Positions 11,480 to 24,499 of a DNA stretch of 64,000 nt are shown one piece after another. The position numbers and the translations under genes were made by a program. The stretch's first letter is position 1, and the number at the start of each line of letters is the position of its first letter. Below the pieces are notes generated by a model. It was not told the DNA's origin. It did no database searches and saw only the letters and a list, made by a program, of their open reading frames with translations. The stretch is from Phascolarctos cinereus (Eukaryota; Chordata; Mammalia; Diprotodontia; Phascolarctidae): NCBI RefSeq assembly GCF_002099425.1, contig NW_018344252.1, forward strand, positions 2,046,001-2,110,000, in the 5' to 3' direction.

Positions 11480-12945
11480 GGGGGAAGGATATACAGAAAG
11501 ATTGATAATTTATACAGATTTGTTTTATATCCTATTTTATCAAACATTAAAAGTTTCTGTTAATTTTAGTTAACTCTAAAGTCTTTCAAGGAAACTATCA
11601 TATTATCTGTAAAAGGTTATGTTCTGTTTCCTCTTTGCCTTTGCCTATTCCCTCAATTTCTTTTTTTTGTCTTATTGCTATAGCTAACATATGTAGAACC
11701 ATATCAGAGAATGGTGGTGACAATGGACATTTTTGCTTTCTCCCCAAAGGGGTTATTGGAAAAGCTTCTAGCTTTTCTCCATTACAGAGAAATTCAGATC
11801 TTGGTTTTAGATTGGTACTATTTACCATATTAAGGGATGGTCCATTTATTCCTTTATGGTTTTCAATAAAAAAACAAAACCAAAAAGAAACAGGCACTGG
11901 ATCTTGTCAAAAAGGGTTTTTTTTCTCTTTCTGCAGCTGTTGGCATGATAGTGATTTTTATTATTGTCTTATAAATGTGGTCTATAATATTTAAGTTTTC
12001 CTAATATTTAGCCAACCCTGTATTCCTGCACTTAAATAGATATTTTTGCATAAATGGCCAGTACAGATCTTAATCTATAGCTTCTCTTCTTTGATTTCAC
12101 ATCTCCATGGTTTAGATACCAGGATCATAGTTTTCTCAGTGAATGAATCTGGGAGGATCCCTTCTTTCCTTTGTGTAGGGAAAGCAAATGATTTATGTGA
12201 TGTTGATATTAATGTAGTTGAATGTTTGATAGAATTCACTGATAAATCTGTCTGTAAACAGACCCTCTTCCCTACTTTGGAGAAACCTTTTGAAGTTCTT
12301 TTAAGGTTTGTTCAATTTATGTTTCTTTGAGTTATTTAAATTATCTATTCCTTGTTTCATTTATCTGAACATTTTATATTTTTATAAATGTTCATTCATT
12401 CCATTTATGTTTATCAGTTTTATTGGCACACAATTGAGTAAAACAATTTCTGTATTTGTTGTGAACCCTCCTTCTTTTCATTTCTGATGGTGACAATTTG
12501 GTTTTTCTCTCTTTTTCTTTTATCAGGTAAACTAATGATTTATCTACTCTTTTTTTTTTTTCAAAAATCCAGCTCTAGTTTTAATTTTCAATTCAATGTT
12601 TTATGTTGTGTGCGTCTGAGTTTTCTTTTTGCTTATATCTTCTCTGGTGTACAGAATTTCTCATTTTGTGTTTAATTGGGTTATTTATGTTTGTTGAGCT
12701 TCTATGCTTTTAGTTGCATACCCAATTCATTGATCCATTCTTTCTTTTGTTGATTACAAAGTGTTTAGATATCTAACTGTTCCCTAAAGAATGACCTCCT
12801 TTGGTGTCCCCCAAAAGCTTTGTTATGTTGCCTCACTTTTGTTATTTTCTTGGGTGAATTATCTGTAGCTTCAGTGATTTGTTCTTTGACCCACAGATGC
12901 TTTAGGATTAAGCGCAGTTATCTTACTTCTGTTGCAATGTATACA
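11480..12945 (-). repeat. L1 ORF2 fragment, antisense
   Basis: Recognisable reverse L1 words are ggtggtgacaatggacattt, gttattggaaaagcttctag and aaaaatccagctctagtttt, in the correct antisense order (catalytic RT to upstream). It has decayed. Confidence 0.75.
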
Positions 12946-13535
12946 CTTGGGGCTGGGCTGCTATTTCTCCTCAGCGTCTTCCATTGCAGGGTATATGGTC
13001 TGTCTGGCCCTGTGCTTCTGTGCAGAGAAAACCCTGGAGCAGAAAGCTGGCCCCAATTGGCTTTCCAGCCCCCTTTCCATTCATCATAGACATTCTTTCT
13101 CCTCTAGCCTACGGCTCTCATCATTCCCCCTCTCTCCCATTTTCCTTATACCTTCCCTGACCCAGACAGAGTCTCTGGTGGGATTGCAGGGAGGGTCCCT
13201 GCAATGAGACTGTGTCACAATCCTGCATGGCCACTGGAGCTCACTGCACCTAATGTGTGGAATGGGTTTGAGGTTGGGTTACTGGCAGTTTTGAATAGTC
13301 AATTTCTCTGCTGTTATTTCATGTGATTTTATCTTGTGGTGCCTCTGTCTTGTGGATTAAGTTTCAAAGCAGCCCTTCTGAAGTTTTGAGGCATTTGCAT
13401 AATTATCAGCACGTTATCTTCTCCAGTAGAATGTGAACCTTGCCTTTCTTTGATTCCTCAGCATGTAGATTGTAACAATCTGGAACATTCCCGGGCAATA
13501 GTGCCTGGATCATAGGAACTGCTGCAACCTAGTCA
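12946..13535. other. Unassigned, partly L2-like
   Basis: No gene was seen. The stretch near 13425-13520 (agaatgtgaaccttgccttt, ggcaatagtgcctggatca) may be a diverged L2 tail. Confidence 0.4.
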
Positions 13536-13539
13536 CTGT

Positions 13540-14160
13540 CCATTAAGTGTTTCTGTGCCTGGGGTACTCCGTCTCCCATCTCTTGTCCTTTGCACAGCCC
13601 TTCCCCCAAACTTGGAACACATTCTCTCCTCACTTCCACTGAATTGAATACCTCACTTCCTTCAAGAACCTGTTCAAGCGTCACTTTTGACACCAAGGAT
13701 TCAATCTGAGTGAGATCCAGGGACCCAGGAGTTGATAGATAAATTTCAAGGAGCTCATGAAATTAAATGGGAAATACATGCCGTCATTTTCACTAACCTC
13801 AAACTAAAATTTAATATTTCTTTTAATTACTTTTTTTAAAAAAATTCTTCTAAGAAGGGCCATGGGTTTCATCAGACAGCCAAAGTGCACCATGATGCAG
13901 TAAAAATTAAGAACCTTTGCTCTACATGAAGGCTTTCCTGGTCCCTTCAAGTGCTACGGGCCTCCCTCCCTAAGGAGCTAGGCTTTTGGCCTTGTATTTC
14001 TTCATTTATATGTAGTTGGTGTGCCCTTTCTTGTGCCCAGAAAGTCAAGGTTCTTGAGAGTAGAAATGTTTCATTTTGGTCTTGGAATTCTCCACACTTA
14101 GCAGTGACTGGAATATAGCAGGGTCTTGATAAGTACCGTTGATGATGCCTGATGGAGCTT
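13540..14160 (+). repeat. L2 LINE fragment, sense, split by a short AT-rich insert
   Basis: The L2 words cttccttcaagaacctgttc (13660) and acatgaaggctttcctggtc (13924) lie on either side of about 13690-13915. That insert has a pattern resembling non-autonomous DNA transposons (gaaattaaatggg...taagaacctttgctc); its class is uncertain. Confidence 0.5.
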
Positions 14161-14289
14161 GCATCTGAGCTCAATATTGAAGGAAGGTGATGTGGGTGTG
14201 GGGATGAAGAGGACTGCAATGTGGCTGAGTCAGTGTATGTGAAGTGTGATACAAGCCTGGCAGGAAGGTTAGAAGTACAATGGGGAGGG

Positions 14290-14439
14290 ACTTAAGTCCA
14301 CTTATCAATCAGCCAATCTTTATTAAATGCCTACTTATGCTAAGCACTGAGTTCGGCCATTGACAATACAAAGACAAAATAATGAAAAAAAGTTCCAGCC
14401 TTCAAGGAGTTTCTACTTTATCAAGGGCAATAACACACA

Positions 14440-14474
<35 letters not shown>

Positions 14475-14640
14475 TATGCAAAATAAATACAAGGACATTT
14501 TCTGGAAGAGGCAAAGCTTGAGGAGATGAGGAAAGGCCTCCTATAGAATCTGGTGCTGCAGCTGAGTTTTAAAGGAAGCTAGGGATTCTGAGAGCCAGAG
14601 GGGACAAGGGAGTGCAGGCTGACAAGGGCTACAGCTAAAG
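14290..14640 (+). repeat. Marsupial interspersed repeat (tattaaatgcctactta family) with (CA)n
   Basis: This is the same family as at 3206. A (CA)n run of about 20 units lies at 14433-14471. The 3' part includes gaggaaaggcctcctataga and aaaggaagctagggattctg. Confidence 0.6.
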
Positions 14641-14644
14641 ACCC

Positions 14645-15225
14645 AGAGATGGGCCTGACATTATGGTCCTCTTTGAGAATGAAGGATAAACAATAACCTG
14701 TGAGTAGTACGGGCTGCCCCACTGGGAACCCAACTGGCCAGTTCCAGTTGGGCAATGCAGCTCCTCTCCTCCCCTCCCCTCCCCATCCTCTCCCTCTGTC
14801 TACATAGGCCAGTGCTCTGCCTAAAGGAATGTAAATTTTGATCCCTGAAACCTTGAAAGATAGCTTGTGGCTTACAGGCTAGATTTCTTTCTTAAGGTCC
14901 ATGACTTAAACCCAACTCACTCTGGCTCTTATTGATTGGTCAACAATAGGTCCCAGCCCTCAGTCAAACTGAGACCTGGGAAAGATCTTAACTTAGAAAG
15001 GTCTCCCACTGCATCAGGGGCCATCTCTAGTCATCCTGATTTATATCTTGCCACTGGACTCAGATGGCTCTGGAGGAGAAAATGAACCTGGTGACTTTGC
15101 ACAGCCCTCCCTCACTTAAATTCAATTCACTTTTAAGTCATGGCAATTCATTTGCTAGTCATTTTCCTGATGCCATGGTCCTCTTTGAGAACAAAGGACA
15201 AACAAGAACATTGACTGACTGACTA
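14645..15225 (-). repeat. Marsupial SINE-like family with tggtcctctttgaga ends
   Basis: tggtcctctttgagaatgaa at 14665 and tggtcctctttgagaacaaa at 15177 are two copies of one end of a family recurring at 47078 in the opposite orientation. Its internal words include gatttatatcttgccactgg and tgactttgcacagccctccc. The family is known to me from marsupials; its name is not assigned. Confidence 0.55.
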
Positions 15226-16220
15226 GTTCAGTGATGCCACAGCCCAGTTTGGCTGAAACAAAAAAGACATAGGCAAGAATTACACGGGATGATATATGCA
15301 TCTGCATGGGCTACAATCTGCACCAAAGGAAAGAGTTTCCATTTGAGGAGATAACAGATTTACTTAAATATTCAAGGAGCCAAGGCTAAGTTGAGGTGCC
15401 ATGCCACAAGCTGGTAGTAGCTAGAACCAATACGATTTTCATATTTTTTCCAAGGACCCTCAGCAGTTAAGGAGTAGGAAGAGATTGTGAGGATGACCTG
15501 GGGGTACGCCAGTGCTCTAATGGACCTGTGATCTCGTTAAGGTGGGTTTTCCCTCCAGGAGGGGAGATGACAAGCCATCAATGTCTGCTCATCTTGTGAG
15601 ACTCTTTCCCAGGTTCTCCCACAACTCCACCCCACATGTTGAGTGCTTCCTTCGCAGTCTATCAACATTGCACAGATACCAACAGAGCATAGGGGCTGTC
15701 CACTGGTTGTCCCTTGCTTTTTAGACAATGTCCTTTATTAGAATATAAGCTCCTCAAGGTCAAGGACTGTTTTGCTTGCTTATATTTGTAAGTTGCTTTG
15801 ACCAGCCAGTTCCCCAGACACTCTCCAGTCATCTAGAAATGTATTTGCAATGTGGCATGTAGGGAGATTCCTTGACCTTGAGTGCTGTTTGTAGAGGACA
15901 GGGCAGGTGTCTGAGGTGCAGGACATTAGCCAGCCCTAACAAGGAACAATCAGCCCAACTGATAGCAACACAGACTCAGGGCTTGAAGGGACCTCAGGGG
16001 CTAGCTAGTTCAATAGTCAGCAAATATTTGTCAAGCACCTACACACATACCAGCATGTAGTATAGTGCCTGGCATGTGGTGAGTGTGTAATAATGAATGT
16101 TTTTTTCATTCATTCACTCACGTGTGATTGGGCCATCTTTTTCTCTGTATGTATTTCTCTGAGGGCATCCTTTGTATCATTTCTCCTTTCAAGGGGTTGC
16201 TATTGACTAATCAGGAATGG
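15226..16220. other. Mostly unassigned, with L2 tails
   Basis: L2-like tails lie at about 15735-15800 (agaatataagctcctcaagg) and 16020-16095 (tagtgcctggcatgtggtga). No gene was recognised. Confidence 0.45.
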
Positions 16221-16224
16221 TGGA

Positions 16225-16350
16225 AGGTCCCTTTGAGAGCTTCTTGAGGCTGGGGACTAATTTTTCTTTTCTTTGCATCCTCAGTACTTAGCACAGTGCT
16301 TGGCACACTGTAGGTGCTTAACAAATGCTTGTTGACTTACTGACATGAAG
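16225..16350 (+). repeat. L2 LINE tail, sense
   Basis: It contains tacttagcacagtgcttggc, then acaaatgcttgttgac, the canonical L2 3' end. Confidence 0.75.
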
Positions 16351-16627
16351 GTCTAGGGATTGTAGAAAGATGGAAAATGAAATCCTAAAGAGTTAGATAT
16401 GGGTGGGTGTGGAGGCACAGGAAATCAAAGTTGGAGAGATGGACTGGAAAAATATGGATTGGTTAAAAGGTCAGTGGTCAACATAAACACCAATACAGAG
16501 TGCTTCAAAAGTCTTAGAACAGTTCTAAGCTTCGACAGCTTGGGACAGTCTGTGGAAAGTTTGGTAGGTGTAGGACAGAAAGGGAGCTGGAAGGACAAAA
16601 GGTTGTGGCTTAGGAAAGGAACTAAGA

Positions 16628-16760
16628 GAGATGGTATGGCATAGTGGGTGGTGCTGAACTAGGAGGCAGGAAGTGCTGGAGTTGAATGTTGCCTGAGACA
16701 CTTACTAGCTGTGGGACTCCACCTTTCTGTCTTATTCCATGAAATGAAAGCATTGAACTT
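16628..16760 (+). repeat. MIR-type SINE, sense, 5' half
   Basis: ggcatagtgggtggtgctga is followed by gagacacttactagctgtgg. Confidence 0.65.
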
Positions 16761-16769
16761 GATGTCTTT

Positions 16770-18380
16770 GAGTTTTACCAACAGCAAAGTTCAGGCTGCT
16801 GGGGATGAGACCATTAGGAAAGCTGGTGAGCTCTTAGGAAACCACGCAGGTAGGTGGTCCAAGTGAGGTGAATAGTGAGATTATCGGCATTTAGGAATTG
16901 TGTGCTTCTGGCTTAGATTAGTCAGCAACACTGATAGTGAAGTCCCCAGGACTGATGGAAAAGGAAGGGTTGGAATGGAAGTAATGAGCCATATGGGAAC
17001 CTTTCTGGAGACATAACCTTGCTTTGCATCCTGCTCCCCTCAGCTTTAGCTGTAGGAATACCTACTGTTTTAACATTAAGCCACATTAACTAAGTGCAAG
17101 CCCAGTGTGATTAGATGCACAGCAAAAGGTTACTGTCTTTACAATGTGACTCCCCATTCCAGTCTCCATGTTGGTAAAGGAACAGCATCTATTCCCCAAA
17201 GAAGAAGCTAGGGGTTTTTTCTTAAATGATCCCCAAATTACCTTTCTCCACCATGAAGTGGTCCAGGAGTTGGAGCTACCTGACACTCTAAGTACAAAAG
17301 CTAGCACATGAGGAGTCATTAGCTCCTTAAGCTTGGCACATGCTTCTGACCAGCACACTGCCATGGCAAAGAAACTGTGAGCCAATGCTGTATCCTTGCT
17401 GAGTATCCTTTCCACACTAAAGTAAAGGAAACCTTCTTTTGTTAACTCTGGATGGTCTATGAGTGTCATGTTTCATTTCAATCCCAAACCTCAGCCAGCA
17501 GACTGGCCTGAGTCAGACCTGGCCTCAAATAAATTTCTACCTCCCCAGGCACATCCAAGTTTGTTTACAGATTAGTAAAGATCTGAGAGGAAGCGGAGAG
17601 GAAAGGAAATGTATCTGTCACTCTGAGAAACCTTGGATATCTACACACTGCTCATGGGGTGCCTTGATGTTTGGTCATGAAGGAGGAAAGGAGGGGAAGC
17701 CAGAGAAAGTAGGGTTTCTGTTTTGTCTGAGCCAGTAGCCGGGGGCAAGGAAAGGTCTCTGGATTTGAAGCTTTGAAAACATGGGTGTTATCATTTCAGG
17801 TTCTCAGTCCTATGATCCCAGACCTGTCATCTCTGAAAACAGTCATTGGGATTGTCTCCCTTTCAGATGAAATTTTTTAGCTTTAAAAACTGGTGAATGA
17901 GGGATGCTTTAGGAAGTGGAGAAAACTGGCCAGAAGATTTATATTGGCTATTTCTGCTCCTCAATCTCACCAAAGATCTGGTGAAACCCCTGTTTCTCTT
18001 TGCCAGAAAAGGGATCTGAAAGCAATATTTCTATGAGAAATAACAAGGCTGATTTTAAAGTCATCAACAAATGATTATAGGAAGTGAAAGTAATTCACAA
18101 AAATTGAACAAGTGGGAACTTCATAACCACTTATGAAAATAAGGAATGACAGGAAATTGGCAAAGTCAAGCTGACTGTTTTTCAGCCAAATCAAAGTTGA
18201 AGGGGCTGGATGTGGCAGAAGAAGGACTGAGCTGAGTTCCCAGAGCTGACTGTCCACGCTGTCAAATCTTTCAAAAGTGCTCATTTCCTTATTTCAGTGA
18301 AAGGACATGAGAAATGGTCAGAAGATCCCAGGGTTACTACAAATTTAGACATCACAAGGTTTTAACCATTTTCCATGGCA
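16770..18380. other. Unassigned, apparently single-copy
   Basis: About 1.6 kb upstream of the MSR1 start exon shows no repeat that I recognise. The 127-codon antisense open stretch at 17086-17469 has no recognisable domain, and I do not call it a gene. Confidence 0.45.
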
Positions 18381-18384
18381 AGTG

Positions 18385-18510
18385 TGGTCCACTGGAAGGC
18401 TCATTTGGCTTGGAGTCAGAACATCTGGGCTGGAATTCTGCCACTGCCACTTACAAGCTTTGTTGGTACTGAACCTCTAAGGGCCTAGTTTTGTCATTTG
18501 TTAAAAAAAG
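18385..18510 (+). repeat. MIR-type SINE, sense
   Basis: tggcttggagtcagaacatc, gccactgccacttacaagc and ttttgtcatttgttaaaa keep the MIR order. Confidence 0.65.
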
Positions 18511-19149
18511 AGAGAGAAAGCCAAACACAATGATCCCAAGGTTTCTGTTTAGTCCTAACATTTGAGGATTTGGAATAAAAAAAAATGTTATTTGGTTACT
18601 TCAAGGGCAATGGATATGTGATGTGCTAAGAAAAAGTTAGAACATATTCCCTGCAATATCTTGGGGGTGAGAAGGGCAGCATGAGGGCAAGGGATAGCTG
18701 GGAAAGGAGGGGAGAGTGAGAGTGAGGATGCCTTTGAACACACTGTCCCTCCTACCTGAAAGAAGCACCATCCACACACCACTGGACCCCATAGGTGAAG
18801 GTTCTCTCCTTCAAATATCTTTTCTTTGGACTTCTCCTTTGTCTTCAGGACAGGCTTGCATCTAGCATTCATTTTTGCCCTTCTTACTCCGTGCCAATCA
18901 ATTGCAAATGTCACAAGAACATCATTGTTCTTCCTTCCTTCCTAACCCAGCCTAATGAATGCTTGTTGAATAAATGAATGAATGAAATGAATGAATGAAT
19001 GAATGAATGTGTTTTGTTTTTAATCCAAAGGGTTATTTTCCATTCCATTGTTGGTTTAAATCAATGATTTAAATAGAAATAGAAACTGAGGTCACTAAGC
19101 CATACATAAGGAGGTTATACAGATTGATTTAGAAAGCCATAAATTAACA
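18511..19149. other. Unassigned, with an L2 tail and (TGAA)n
   Basis: Only aatgaatgcttgttgaataa (L2 tail) and a (GAAT)n run at 18962-19008 are recognisable. Confidence 0.5.
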
Positions 19150-19470
19150 TTATCTATGTTTTATTTTATTTTTTTGTTAAGTATTTCCCAATCACATATT
19201 CATCTGGTTCAGGTCATATTGGGCAGTGTTATTAGCCATATTCTGTCTGGGATACACATTTGTCTTATTATTTTATTTTTGTTATTAATGTTAATGATTA
19301 TCAAAATCCCTTCCTTGTAGCAAATAAATACAGTCAAGCAACAAATGGAGACACCAATGTGTCTGAAAACCTAAGGGTGCCTATCTGCCCATCCCTCAAG
19401 AAATGGGTGAATATTCTGTCTTCTTACACTTATGGGACAATTATACTTCCCTCAACCCCACTAAGGGGAT
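19150..19470 (-). repeat. L1 3' UTR, antisense
   Basis: It shows the gttaagtatttcccaatcac type start and a caaataaatacagtcaagca motif shared with the copy at 9185. It lies about 280 bp upstream of the MSR1 start exon. Confidence 0.5.
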
Positions 19471-19746
19471 TATGAGCCCATAAGGACATAATTTTTTTTA
19501 ATATTTTCTTTAATGAAGAAAATAATACTGCCTTTTACCATAAATATAACAGTTGGCTAGGAGAATGAATATGCTTAATTCTGGTACATTAATTTTTACA
19601 TTTTACAAGCCGTGAAAACTGAATCATAATAATAAATCATAATTTAGCATTTTATGCCAAAATAACTCCAAGGTGGCTTGCTCTGTAAACATTTCGCTCG
19701 TGTTGCATATGGAAATCCACTTTTCATCTATTTTTTTTTTTGGCAG

Positions 19747-19860
19747 TCATGGAAAATTGGAATAGACTTCTCAATGAACAGGAAGAAAACTGTCCTTCAG
19801 ACAATTGCTCAGATTCAGTGCGATTTGATGCTAAGACCATGATGGCAAAGCTTCCAGAAA
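19747..19860 (+). CDS. MSR1: MSR1 exon 2: start codon and cytoplasmic tail
   Basis: The exon follows a T-rich acceptor ending in ggcag, and the ATG is at 19749, two bases into the exon. It encodes residues 1-37, beginning MENWNRLLNEQEEN and containing CSDSVRFDAKTMMAKLPE. This aligns with the human tail (CSESVKFDARSM). The VRFD tetrapeptide matches the VxFD motif described for SR-A internalisation. The exon ends in phase 1 before gtgagt. Because only two 5' bases lie in this exon, the Kozak -3 base must come from the unseen previous exon. The start is chosen because the Met aligns with the human initiator and the splice acceptor leaves no upstream coding room. Confidence 0.95.
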
Positions 19861-20215
19861 GTGAGTCACATTTCATGAAATGGAAGCCTTGAGTATATCC
19901 AGCTTCTGGGATTTCTGTGGCCTGAGCCTCAACCCCATCATCCCTGCCCTTTCCACAAGAAGCTCATGACCACTGATTTCTCTGAGACCTGCATAGCTTA
20001 GAATGGCTGACACCTTTAGCCCTGTGTGAATGATGTCTGAACTCACTTCCACCTGCTCACTTTCTTTGATTCTAGATTTACCTTTGACTTAAGGAATATA
20101 TTTGGAGAGAATGATAACATGAAATTGTTTTCCATATTTAATATTCAGTAAGAGTTAAGTGTGATCTGTCTGGGCCACATAACCAGTTTTCTGTATTGTA
20201 CATCTTTTTAAATAG

Positions 20216-20329
20216 ATTTTTGCACTGTCTCTGGATTGCAAGAAAAGCTGAAGTGGCACAAAATTGCACTGGTCGGGCTTTGTCTCTTTGTGTTTGGGGT
20301 TCTGATCCCAATCACTGGATTTGTTACAG
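20216..20329 (+). CDS. MSR1: MSR1 exon 3: juxtamembrane segment and transmembrane helix
   Basis: The acceptor is ...ttaaatag and the donor gtaaag. The exon enters in phase 1, so the split codon gives Asn, and leaves in phase 1. It encodes residues 38-75. SGLQEKLKWHK matches human PSLQEKLKSFK and is followed by a hydrophobic span IALVGLCLFVFGVLIPITGF (about residues 54-73), which matches the human span ending LIPLIG. As in other SR-A proteins this single helix would act as an uncleaved signal anchor, giving a type II (N-in) topology. The intron before it is only 355 bp. Confidence 0.96.
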
Positions 20330-20776
20330 GTAAAGTATTCATGAGAGCAATGATTTAGCAACATGTACTCCAGGAAACAGCGCCACATCAGCTTCTTCAG
20401 TTTTCCTGCCGCTGTCTCTCTGGACTTAGGCAGGTCCCATGTGTCAGCATAAGTGTATTTCATATGTGTGTGTATATATATTTTATGCATGTGTATGTGT
20501 TTATGTGAAGCCCTCAGTCCATGGGAGTCATGGTAGCTGCGCCACTTCAGTTGCTTCTGGCCACATCTAGCCAAGATGTCTTCAGTGTCTGGTTGCATGC
20601 TCTTCCCCTCTCAAAGAAGTACAAATGGGAAGGCCAGAGGAAGGAAGAGGAGTATAGAGAGCGGCCCTCTATCTTCACATGTGACTTCTGCCTCATTGGT
20701 GGAAAAAAACAAAAACAAAAACAAAAACTAAAAGCAGACTCCACTTGATCCGTGGTGAAGGGAACAAGCCAGCCAG

Positions 20777-21057
20777 CTTTTCTCTCTGTCTCTGTCTCTG
20801 TCTGTCTGTCTGTCTGTCTCCCTCTATGCCTTTGTCTCTTCCACTCTCTCTACTCAATCTGTCTCTCTGTGTCTCAGTCTGATTACTTCTCTATCTTTGT
20901 CTCTCTTTCTGTCTCTGTGTCTGTCTGTCTGTCTCCATCTCCCCCCCATTTCTGTCTCTGTTTCTCTGTCCTGCCTCTGTCTCTCTTCTCTAGCTATCTC
21001 TGTCTCTCTGTCTTTGTCTCTCTCTCATTCTCTGCCTCTCTCCCCTTTCCTCTCTCA
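20777..21057. repeat. Pyrimidine-rich (TCTG/TCTC)n tract
   Basis: About 280 bases of almost pure C/T broken by periodic G (tctctgtctctgtctgtc) lie in intron 3. A short (AAAAAC)n run precedes it at about 20704-20728. The open frames across it are repeat translations. Confidence 0.95.
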
Positions 21058-22456
21058 GAATGTCACTTTGGCATCTGAGTCTTACAGAGCTGACCATGTC
21101 ACTACCTGCTAAGAGCAAAGCAAAGCAAACAAATAGCTGCCAAGTGGCAGCTAAGAGCAAAGCAAAGCAAACAAGTGGCCCCCTGTTGTTATAGGAAATC
21201 CAATCCCAGCTCCTCTGTTTGGCATCTCATGCTCTTCCTACTCTAGCTCCCATCCACTTATCCAGGTCGTTGTTGCCCTTCTATTGGTAAGAAAAGAAAC
21301 CTGAGCTAGGAAAACAATTCAGGAAGTTATCGTAAGGAGAGTCTGGGTGAGAGCTGATGAGAGCTAGACCTAGAGTGGGGGCCGCTAGAGCGGAGAGGAC
21401 AGGAGGGAGCAAAGAGACTTTGTGGAGCTCAAATCAGCAAGATCTGTCAAGGTTTTGAATGTGAGGTATAAGTGAAGAGTCCAGAATTACCTCAACAGGG
21501 CAAACCTGAATAACCATGAGAACCATGGGCCCTAAAGGCTTCCATAGCCTAGAACCTTGGCTGAGATTAAGTGAGGTGGAATTCAGTCATGATGAATGCA
21601 AAGACTAAATTTTAAGGTTTGTTTCTTTGGATTTTTATCACCTTTGCAAATCCAGTAGGGAGGAGGCCTGGGGAGATAGGAATTTGTCTGAAAATCACTG
21701 GGGCTGGGCATTAATCACTGTGCATTTATTTTGTATATATACCATATGTACTTAAAACTAGCTGATGGTGATGGCAAGCAAGGTATGATGGGGTAGGGTC
21801 AATCCTCCACAAGTCAAAGGACTAGCCTGAATATGCCCAGGGAACTGGATCTTCCACCCACCCAGCCATCCAGCCAGCCAGCCATCTACCCACCTACCCA
21901 TCCATCCATCCACAAACATTTTACAAGTGCTTATCACGATCCAGATTTTATGTGGGTGGAGCCTAACTGGTAACTTAGTGCCCTTCCCTTCCCAGATGTC
22001 TGGCTTCCTTTTCAAACTCTATTTGCCTTCCCCCTACAAATGACTCCTCCTCAATCTTCCTGAACCTTTTGTCAGACTTGTGCTTTTGCTGCTGATGTTA
22101 TTTTGGTTTGGGATTTTTTGTATTATGAACATCTGAGTCTCAGATTATTTTATCCAGTTTGCAAAAGTCCAATATTAGTAACCCTACATTTCCCTAATGG
22201 CTCCAGACCTTAGGTTCAGATCTTTTCCTCGGAGCCAAATATTTCATTTTACAAATATAGAATGCTTTTTCTCCCTTTCATGAGCCATGCATCAAATATG
22301 ACAAACGGATTGAGTTTTTGCTGGCCAACATTTGTGTCATTTGTTAAAACCTTCAAAACAAAAATCTGCATTTAGAACAAAGGCTGACATCACCTGAGCC
22401 AGGGGGAGCAGTGAGTATAAAGTGTGTAATAAGTGGTGACATTCAATTTCTTCCCT
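21058..22456. other. Intron 3, unassigned
   Basis: Short features only: a duplicated taagagcaaagcaaagcaaa at 21110 and 21152, separated by an inverted repeat, and a CCAT/CCAGC tract at about 21860-21912. No gene was seen. Confidence 0.5.
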
Positions 22457-23705
<1,249 letters not shown>

Positions 23706-24152
23706 GAATCCATGGCAAATCTGAACTCATTCTTCCTGGGCACAATGGCTTCTTCCTTCTGTCTACATGGCTGGTTCCCTGGTCTGCTACCCATAAACAT
23801 TTAACCAAAAGTTGAGGAGGGAGCCAGGCATGGGGAGCCTGGGGGCTGTTCATCCAGTTGGTTGGTCTCCCTGCCCTCTTCAGGGGTGGCCAAATGCAGG
23901 TTCCATACTTATCCATGAACATACTACACCCTCCATTTTAGCATTTGAGCTCCTTCAGGTCAAGCACTGTTCTGTTTTTGTGTTTGTGTCTTGAATATTG
24001 AACCCAAATCCTGGCACATCGTGAGTGCTAAAAGAAATGCTGTTGATTGACTGATTCCAAGCATCTGCAATTCAGTGACTGTAATTGACTTCTTCTACCT
24101 ACGTACTTAGTGATAGGAGCAGTGATCATTGTCATTTTCCTTGACTCCACAG

Positions 24153-24499
24153 TTCAGACCCTGAGATACGGAGCGCAGAATCCAAAGGAAGAAGTGAGAT
24201 TGAGGAAAATGATATCAGATTACAATGATACTTTGAACATGGAGATTCAACAGATCTTTGATTCAGAAGCAAATCTGCCCTCCCAACTTTTCCATAACAT
24301 CAGCATGAAGACTGAGCAGAAATTTGAGGACCTCCTCCTTCAGGTCAGCTCCATCATCTCTGCTGTCCACACTCAGAGAGGAGTGCTAGATGCTGTCACC
24401 AACTCCGTGGCAAAGCTGAACTCCACGTTACTTGAAATTCAGCTTGATATAGAGAGCTGGAAAGGCAGCTATCGAGGGAACATGCACAAACAGCGAGAG
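24153..24499 (+). CDS. MSR1: MSR1 exon 4: spacer and first part of the alpha-helical coiled coil
   Basis: The acceptor is ...gactccacag and the donor gtaagt; the exon enters in phase 1 and leaves in phase 0. It encodes residues 76-191. VQTLRY aligns with human AQLLKW just outside the membrane. The segment then runs through EIQQIFDSEANL and EQKFEDLLLQVSSIISAV to LNSTLLEIQLDIESWKG, which parallel human RIQHILDMEANL, DQRFNDILLQLSTLFSSV and LNTTLLDLQLNIENLNG. N-glycosylation sequons lie near residues 100 (NDT), 124 (NIS) and 165 (NST). The spacer is about 20 residues shorter than in human. A second in-frame AG at 24109-24110 would lengthen the exon by 42 nt. I prefer 24153 because it aligns with human and keeps a normal-length membrane helix. 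Confidence 0.95.

Noticed and set aside
17086-17469. Antisense ORF of 127 codons as a gene
   Set aside because: No domain, no coding-like features, no splice or promoter context; the length is compatible with chance.
20155-20598. Antisense ORF of 147 codons
   Set aside because: It overlaps MSR1 exon 3 on the opposite strand and has no recognisable domain.
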